Shown here: positions 1 through 5,248 of the stretch, piece after piece
Position numbering within the stretch: position 1 is the first letter of the stretch
Layout: the number at the start of each line of letters is the position of its first letter
Notes under the pieces: generated by a model
Told to the model about the DNA's origin: nothing
Databases searched by the model: none
The model's input: only the letters and a program-made list of their open reading frames with translations
Origin: Bacteroidia bacterium
Lineage (GTDB): Bacteria > Bacteroidota > Bacteroidia > Bacteroidales > UBA12481
DNA length: 6,964 bases
Reading direction: 5' to 3'
NCBI GenBank assembly: GCA_026391235.1
Contig: JAPLDV010000523.1
Coordinates: forward strand, 1 to 6,964
Program-made: the position numbers and the translations under genes

Positions 1-228
1 CATATAGTAGGTACCGTCAGATTCGAAAACCCAGACATCCCGGGCACCCATAAGATCGCAGTCTCCGGGGCCGTCGCCGTACCGGAGTACGATGCCGTAG
101 TCCTTTGCGTCCATCCTGAGCGTTGCCGCAGGTCTGCCGTCGCTGTAATCCTACGGCCGGGCAGGAAGGATCGAAAGAACCATCACCAGAGCAGCCCATG
201 TACTTTTTTTTACCATTCTAATCTTCAT
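1..228 (-). pseudogene. Five-bladed beta-propeller glycosidase (GH43/GH32-like), 5' part, interrupted by in-frame TAG
   Basis: The start at 228 opens a typical export signal: lysines at the N-terminus, then the hydrophobic stretch TWAALVMVLSILPA. An alternative in-frame ATG lies at 216. Codon 26 is TAG (153-151). After it the same frame continues without a stop to the window edge, 50 codons, with a propeller-glycosidase-like N-terminus: DYSDGRPAATLRMDAKDYG, then RYGDGPGDCD and GARDVWVFESDGTYYM. Such GDGP...GAR(D/E) blade-one motifs are known from exported GH43/GH32-like proteins of Bacteroidota, so the function is sugar hydrolysis in the periplasm or at the surface, substrate unknown. Because homology-like sequence continues in the same frame, the TAG is best read as a nonsense change (for example CAG to TAG) rather than a true end. 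It could also be a sequencing error. The gene lies 94 bp downstream of the six-hairpin glycosidase gene and would be co-transcribed. The catalytic residues are outside the window. Confidence 0.6.
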
Positions 229-261
229 AAGATTAATGTTTGATTACTTGTATAGATATTT

Positions 262-276
262 GACCCCTCCGGAGTC
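262..276 (-). repeat. Small GC-rich hairpin in the intergenic gap, possible dispersed repeat
   Basis: On the minus strand the bases GACTCC and GGGGTC flank a three-base loop, giving six pairs including one T-G wobble. The 8-bp core CTCCGGAG (267-274) is a perfect palindrome. It lies in the 94-bp gap between the six-hairpin glycosidase stop and the start of the propeller gene. No T-run follows in the direction of transcription, so it does not look like a classical intrinsic terminator. Similar CCGGAGGGGTC hairpins recur in intergenic gaps of some Bacteroidota genomes as far as I recall, but only one copy is seen here. Confidence 0.3.
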
Positions 277-322
277 GTATAAATTGCTGCTGGTCGGTCA
301 ATTCTCACAAAATTCCATATGA

Positions 323-2392
323 TCACAGTGCTTGTTTCAGGCCGTCCCATTTGACCACCCATTGCCCGTTATCCGGGAACCCGGGCGCATTTTTGTCCGG
401 TCCGCCGTCCCAGCCGGCAGCCATCATGGCCACCGCATACAAAAGGCCGCCGTTTCCTGGAAAATACCAGCCTTCGTTAATCCCGTTAACTGTGAAGCCA
501 TTTTGCTTTGATTCATTCAGCAGGGCTTCTATTGCCAGATCAGGCCTCCCTACTCTTGCAGCAGCCATTGCAGCCCACGGAAAATCCCAGCCCCACGTAT
601 TTTCCCACTTCCAGGTTTTGAATACTTTTTCAACCGTTTGCCGGGCTATACCAGCATCCACAAACTTGGTCAAAGGCAGAAATGCGCATACACCCAAGGG
701 ATCCGGATGTCCCTTGTTCAGCTTGGTGTAGCTGTCGGTCCAGTTATTGCAAAAAAGATAAGCTCCATCAGACTCTGGCAACGGAGCTAGATTTTCCAGC
801 ACCGTGTTCCACTTTTCTATCGGCTCCAGGCCCAGGCGTTCTCGCCATTCCTGTGCTTTTGCCAATGCCCATCGCCAATATGCTGATTCAAAGGCCGGAT
901 CATCTCCGTTCCCATTCTCGTTAGCTGTTCTTATCGGAGTAAGATGATATTTTCCATCGGCCTTGAGGACCGGAAAATCAGCCAGATATTCGGCAGTCTC
1001 ATTAACAATAAATTCCCACTTTTTAAGGGTTGCCATCGTTGGTGTAAGCCTATATTCGAGTTCTGCAAAGAAGATCGGGTGAGGTTGCTGCCAGGAGAGG
1101 ATGTAGGTGGGACCCCAGGGAGCCGTTCGGCCTTCCGGACCCACCTGCTTGCCCCATTTGGCACCTTTGTAATCGAACTGCCGGGCAAGTTTAATCGCCA
1201 CCGGAAGAAAGGATTCATAGCAGCCAAGCGCCTTTGCGGCTTTGTCCCACCGGTCCCATAACCCATAGTGCGCCAGGTGCCACCAAACCATTTCCATGTG
1301 AAATTGCGAACTCCAGGCATCGCCTCCCATCAGTGCCATTTCAGCCGGTGGCCAGCTTCCGGCCGACTGCGTTCCCATCAGGTATTGCGAGAGCACAACT
1401 CGTCTTTCCAGCTCCTTCCATCGCGGATCCTTGCTCCCCGACAAGTCAATGGCTCCTCCGCTGAGCCAATAATTCTCCCAATTCCCGGCTGATGCTTTCT
1501 TTACCTGATCAAATCCAGGCAGTTCCCCCGGCTTTTTTAAACTGAACGAGCAGACAAAGTCGAGCGACCGGCTGCCTTTCGCACCTGATAAACGAAAAGT
1601 ATGTGATCGTGCTGATCCTTCAAAGGATGCTGCGGGATCCGACCACGACCAGCTTGCATGATACACAGTCTGATCCATCGACCTGAGAAAATCAGCGCGG
1701 GTTTTTGTTCGGGTGACCTGTGTATTATGCTTCGAATCCTCATCCCAGTTCCCGTACCAGGGATCCTGACCTTCATTCGCAACTGAGCCCAAGGGATAGG
1801 GGAATTCCAGCTCAACAGCCAATTCACCGGTACTGATCAGGTCGGATTCGATCCTGACAGCAACCTCATCCATATCAGGGTGTACAACAGTCTGAACTTT
1901 TACCGGATGGCCGCCGATGGAATATTCCGCAGTCTGGATTCCCCGCCAGAGGTCGAGTGTCCGCTGAGTATTCTTCACCTCCTCCATCGTTACTATTTTC
2001 CCCGTCGCATTTGTCAGGCGGAACCGGCAAAAACTGAACCGGTGGGGGCTCTGAAACATCCAATCGCTGACATCCTGTCGGGCAGATGCGTGCTTCATCT
2101 CCCCCACCAGCTTCCCGGTTTCGATGGTTCCGGTTTCGGGAACGTCGGCCATAGTGGCTCCCTCGGGAAGTGGGAAACTGTGCCAGGCCCAGTGGGCCAT
2201 GATATTTCCCCCGAAAGTCTGCATACCGGTACCATCCACTCCGACGCAGAACTCGCCGTTGCCAAGTGCCAGAATCTGACTAACATCACTGGTCTGGATG
2301 CTATGCCGTTCAACAAGGGCTTTCCGTCTGATTGGCCCTGCCAGCAGTACAACCGGCAGTAACAGTAAGCTGATGAGTAGTTTAAATCGCAT
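323..2392 (-). CDS. Secreted six-hairpin (alpha/alpha)6-barrel glycosidase, GH65/GH95-like
   Basis: This intact gene encodes 689 residues. Residues 1-19 (MRFKLLISLLLLPVVLLAG) are a Sec signal peptide without a lipobox cysteine, so a soluble periplasmic enzyme is expected. Residues about 30-290 are beta-rich with the LALGNGEFCVGVDG motif (41-54), matching the N-terminal super-sandwich domain of six-hairpin glycosidases. Residues about 320-665 look like the helical barrel: WPPAEMALMGGDAW (347-360), FHMEMVWWHLAHYGLW (364-379), FESAYWRWAL (501-510), WGWDFPWAAMAAARVGRPD (600-618) and GNGGLLYAVAMMAAGWDG (647-664). The acidic residues in the FHMEM and FESAYW motifs are plausible catalytic candidates, unproven. 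The motif layout resembles GH65/GH95-type enzymes, but I cannot place it in a numbered family and the substrate is unknown. The start ATG lies 21 bp after the stop of the upstream remnant. Its leader is A/T-rich with no Shine-Dalgarno site, usual for Bacteroidota. The stop is TGA. Confidence 0.72.
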   Translation of the reverse strand: MRFKLLISLLLLPVVLLAGPIRRKALVERHSIQTSDVSQILALGNGEFCVGVDGTGMQTFGGNIMAHWAWHSFPLPEGATMADVPETGTIETGKLVGEMKHASARQDVSDWMFQSPHRFSFCRFRLTNATGKIVTMEEVKNTQRTLDLWRGIQTAEYSIGGHPVKVQTVVHPDMDEVAVRIESDLISTGELAVELEFPYPLGSVANEGQDPWYGNWDEDSKHNTQVTRTKTRADFLRSMDQTVYHASWSWSDPAASFEGSARSHTFRLSGAKGSRSLDFVCSFSLKKPGELPGFDQVKKASAGNWENYWLSGGAIDLSGSKDPRWKELERRVVLSQYLMGTQSAGSWPPAEMALMGGDAWSSQFHMEMVWWHLAHYGLWDRWDKAAKALGCYESFLPVAIKLARQFDYKGAKWGKQVGPEGRTAPWGPTYILSWQQPHPIFFAELEYRLTPTMATLKKWEFIVNETAEYLADFPVLKADGKYHLTPIRTANENGNGDDPAFESAYWRWALAKAQEWRERLGLEPIEKWNTVLENLAPLPESDGAYLFCNNWTDSYTKLNKGHPDPLGVCAFLPLTKFVDAGIARQTVEKVFKTWKWENTWGWDFPWAAMAAARVGRPDLAIEALLNESKQNGFTVNGINEGWYFPGNGGLLYAVAMMAAGWDGGPDKNAPGFPDNGQWVVKWDGLKQAL

Positions 2393-2413
2393 AATTAGAG
2401 TATAAAATTATTC

Positions 2414-3019
2414 TCAATTAACCATGACAACCATTTCAGCAACCGGCAGACCCTTCGCCGTCGCCTTTATGACGATATTCCCTTTCTGATCCCCTGAACG
2501 GATGACCAGCAGGCAGTATCCCGGGCGACCTCTTTTCCCTTTCTTTTGGCTACGCCTAAAAGTACTCCTTTCTGATATGCCACCTTCCGGTATTGCACCG
2601 GTCCCTGGCCTTCTGCCAGTTTTTCACTGCCCAGTGATTTGTTGTTCAGAAACAGTTCGATCACATCACCATTTGAAATTACCTGGACTTCCATCTCCTT
2701 ATATCCAGACCAGTTCCAGTGACCCGACATGGGATACCAGCTTCAGCACTTGTTATCATATTGTTTACCCAGATTTTCAGCTTTTCAGCATCGGATTCCT
2801 TCACGAGTAATTTGACCATCGGCTTCGTGCTATAGAAAGCTTTGTAAATGTATCCGATGGGGGTAATCCTTTCGTCAACCCCGATATGGGCAACGGCAAC
2901 CCTGCTGTTGGCGCCTTTCCGGTTTGAACAGGATGTCAGGATGGTCGGCATGACGGCTACACCCACCATTCACTGAAAGGATTTACGCACGAAATCCCTC
3001 CGTGAAAGCCAGATTTCAT
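2414..3019 (-). pseudogene. Chimeric gene remnant: Tat-signal oxidoreductase head joined to GH2-like C-terminal domain, multiple lesions
   Basis: The likely original start, ATG at 3019-3017, overlaps the upstream stop TGA as ATGA. One base seems lost just after it, because a Tat motif, IWLSRRDFVRKSFQ, reads in another frame (3014-2973). That frame meets TGA at 2972-2970, then continues MVGVAVMPTILTSCS, completing the hydrophobic and lipobox part, and SRVAVAHIGV (to about 2877), resembling the first strand of a Gfo/Idh/MocA Rossmann fold. The expected glycine-rich loop is absent; the frame continues with ITPIGYIYKAFYSTKPMVKL. Near 2743 the frame shifts to SWYPMSGHWNWSGYKEMEVQ and IELFLNNKSLGSEKL (from 2742), typical of GH2 C-terminal (DUF4982-like) domains. 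Near 2513 it shifts again to LLVIRSGDQKGNIVIKATAK and ends at TGA 2416-2414. At least one nonsense codon and three shifts are visible. It is non-functional as read. The GH2 assignment is firmer than that of the head. Confidence 0.7.
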
Positions 3020-3906
3020 TTTTTGTCTTCAGTGTAACTATTTTTATAGCTCTTCCAGATTTCAAGTGATCGGGTAAGTGTTTTTAAAGCATCACCTTTA
3101 AGATTATAGCACTGCAGTCCGATGGGACCGGTATAGCCATTGTCTCTCAGTGATTTCACAAACCGGTAGGTATCGAATGATCCCTCACCTAAAGGCTGAA
3201 TCAGGCGGTCCCAGTTAAAATTCCTGGTATCGCCATCGTCGGCCCCGCAAATATTCACTGCAAACAGATAGGGTGCAAACTCCGCAACCTTAGCGTCGAT
3301 CCCTTCAGATCCTTCCACTTTAAGCAAATGACACAGGTTCATTGCAGCGCCAAAGTTTTTCCGGTCAACCAGCCTGCAAAGCCTGACGCTATGGGATACC
3401 GTTTCGCAGTATAAGGTAACATGAGGATAAACACACATATTAACACCGAATGGAGCTGCATAATCGGACAATTCGCGCAGCATAACAGTAACTACCTGAT
3501 CGCCGCTTTCTTTATCATTAGCATAACTATTGCTGTGAAGATGAAAATAAATTACGGACCCTTTAGCAGATGCCCTGATCATGGCTTTAATTTCATCAGC
3601 CGATGTACTTTTAAGTTTTTCACCGGCTTCGAAATTTAACTCCACATAATTTGCAGGCATCAAAAGATTTTCCTGATCGAGGGCATTTTTAAGTTCAAAG
3701 AAATTCCGGTAGCCCATGCCTTCCAATCCGTCATAACCAATGGATTTCAAAAATTTCGCCTTCTCCCGAGCGGTCTGCGGAGCATTTTTCATTCCATCAA
3801 ATGTATTCTGGGCATAAAAAGTATTATTCAGATCTTTTTGGGCCCATAAGGGGCTGCTAATCATTACCAGCCCGGTTATCATAATCACAATCGATATTTT
3901 GCTCAT
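3016..3906 (-). CDS. Exported sugar phosphate isomerase/epimerase-like TIM-barrel protein
   Basis: The gene encodes 296 residues. Residues 1-22 are a Sec signal peptide (hydrophobic run ISIVIMITGLVMISSPLWA, likely cut before Q23), so the enzyme works in the periplasm despite the cytosolic-sounding family name. The mature part fits the xylose-isomerase-like/AP endonuclease family 2 barrel: FLKSIGYDGLEGMG (about 52-65), YFHLHSN, a CVYPHV segment, NLCHLLKVEG with a candidate metal-ligand histidine, and GPIGLQCYNLKGD near the end. Length is normal for exported members. Family enzymes isomerise, epimerise or eliminate water from sugars in a metal-dependent way; the exact reaction is not predictable here. 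ATG 3906 is preferred over TTG 3912, which adds only two residues and lies 4 bp from the upstream stop. The gene follows the oxidoreductase gene by 10 bp, which suggests tight translational linkage and successive steps on one substrate. Its stop overlaps the remnant's start as ATGA. Confidence 0.82.
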   Translation of the reverse strand: MSKISIVIMITGLVMISSPLWAQKDLNNTFYAQNTFDGMKNAPQTAREKAKFLKSIGYDGLEGMGYRNFFELKNALDQENLLMPANYVELNFEAGEKLKSTSADEIKAMIRASAKGSVIYFHLHSNSYANDKESGDQVVTVMLRELSDYAAPFGVNMCVYPHVTLYCETVSHSVRLCRLVDRKNFGAAMNLCHLLKVEGSEGIDAKVAEFAPYLFAVNICGADDGDTRNFNWDRLIQPLGEGSFDTYRFVKSLRDNGYTGPIGLQCYNLKGDALKTLTRSLEIWKSYKNSYTEDKK

Positions 3907-3916
3907 TGTCAATCTG

Positions 3917-5209
3917 TTAGTATTTGTACCCCGGACAAATTCTGCTGTAAGACCAAGGATCCCTCATCTCCCTTTTCTTCAGTTTATCAGCTTCCTGATT
4001 ATTGATAAAACTCTCATTCAAAGGATCCCACTCTAATTTCCGATTAAGTTTCAAGGCAATATTACCGCAATGAAGCAGGGTGCTGGTGCGATGTCCGGAT
4101 TCAGGGGAATAAATGGCTTTTCGCCCCTCTTTGATGCTTTGCAGGAAGTCAATGAATTCGTCATTGGCAGTCGGCAAAACAACTTTCTTCCCGGTCAGGT
4201 CGAGGATTTTCGCATGACTCGCCCCCAATCCCCTGTTCCAGCCGACCGACTCCACCCACCCCTCTTCACCTTCGATCCGGATGGAGGCATTGCCGCTTTT
4301 AACCCGCATCGTCAGGTTATTTGCGTATTTATAGTGCAGATCAAACTGCCAGGCAGTATTGAAGATGCCATCATTATAATACAGGGTCTCACCGGCAGGG
4401 GTAACTTCTGAGGGTCCGGAAAATTCATTCCCGCCGACGAGTTGTGCGGTATCACAATAATGGGCACCCCAGTCGGTTAGCAGTCCGCCGGAAAATGCAT
4501 CGTACCAACGGAAATGGTAAAACGTCCGGGAATAGATATAAGGAATTTCAGGAGCCGGACCGAGCCATAAATCATAGTCGAGGTCATGAGGCGGTTTGGT
4601 CAGTTCCAACCCGGTGTCAGGAAGAGGACTAACCGGAAGTGAAATTTCGATATGCCGCAATGTCCCTATTCGTCCATTCAAAATCAATTCAGCCAATTTA
4701 TGATAAACAGGAAGGAATCTATCTTCCACCGAAACCTGATAAACGATCCCGGTTTTCCTGATCACATCACATAGCAAACGGCCTTCGGCTATGGTCAGTG
4801 TCGGTTTTTCGCAGCTTACGTGCTTACCTTTTAAAGCTGCCATCAGGGTGATGGGTACATGCCAGTGATCAGGGGTCGATATCTGAACGGCATCGATGGA
4901 TTTGTCTTCTAAAAGTTCCCTGAAATCCTGATTCACTTTGCAATCTTTTGATTGATAGGTTGTATCCACCAGATCCTTCGCACTCATCGCTCTTGACCGA
5001 CTGACATCGCAAACACTGACAACCCGGCACAACTCGGGATATTTAAGGTAATGCACAAGGTTCCGGTCTGTTCCCTGCGATCCGGTGCCTATCATTCCGA
5101 TATTGATCAGGTTATTGGCATGTTTTCGGCTGCAACCTGCAGCCGAAGGTAAAACACAGGCACCGGCAATACCGATGCCTGTGTTTCTGATAAAAATTCT
5201 TCTATTCAT
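3917..5209 (-). CDS. Exported Gfo/Idh/MocA family NAD(P)-dependent oxidoreductase
   Basis: The gene encodes 430 residues. The N-terminus has a twin-arginine motif (NRRIFIRN, residues 2-9), a hydrophobic stretch and SAAGC with Cys26, so Tat export as a folded, cofactor-loaded protein and lipid anchoring are likely, although the lipobox is imperfect at position -3. The Rossmann domain starts at INIGMIGTGSQG (GxGxxG at 41-46), followed by STPDHWHVP (111-119) and the family's CEKP motif (EKP at 134-136). The C-terminal domain holds LDYDLWLGPAP (210-220) and GGLLTDWGAHYCD (241-253), with His250 the probable catalytic residue. The REMRDPWSY tail is typical of the Bacteroidota subgroup. Members oxidise or reduce sugar hydroxyls, often at C3 of glycosides. 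An AGGAAA stretch a few bases before the ATG may serve as ribosome-binding site. It sits 39 bp after the GH38 stop and 10 bp before the isomerase-like gene. The stop is TAA. Confidence 0.9.
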   Translation of the reverse strand: MNRRIFIRNTGIGIAGACVLPSAAGCSRKHANNLINIGMIGTGSQGTDRNLVHYLKYPELCRVVSVCDVSRSRAMSAKDLVDTTYQSKDCKVNQDFRELLEDKSIDAVQISTPDHWHVPITLMAALKGKHVSCEKPTLTIAEGRLLCDVIRKTGIVYQVSVEDRFLPVYHKLAELILNGRIGTLRHIEISLPVSPLPDTGLELTKPPHDLDYDLWLGPAPEIPYIYSRTFYHFRWYDAFSGGLLTDWGAHYCDTAQLVGGNEFSGPSEVTPAGETLYYNDGIFNTAWQFDLHYKYANNLTMRVKSGNASIRIEGEEGWVESVGWNRGLGASHAKILDLTGKKVVLPTANDEFIDFLQSIKEGRKAIYSPESGHRTSTLLHCGNIALKLNRKLEWDPLNESFINNQEADKLKKREMRDPWSYSRICPGYKY

Positions 5210-5248
5210 TGAGATTTCCTGATATCGATTTTTTGAATCTCCGGCCGG

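Noticed and set aside
17..199. Open frame of 60 codons on the minus strand starting at 199
   Set aside because: It is arginine- and glycine-rich shadow translation. The overlapping frame from 228 shows a real signal peptide and family-like sequence, although broken by TAG.
1880..2362. Plus-strand open frame of 160 codons opposite the six-hairpin gene
   Set aside because: It lies antisense to the conserved N-terminal domain and has no recognisable features; it is a frame shadow.
3904..3912. TTG at 3912 as start of the isomerase-like gene
   Set aside because: The ATG at 3906 gives a cleaner signal peptide and TTG adds only two residues, so ATG is preferred.
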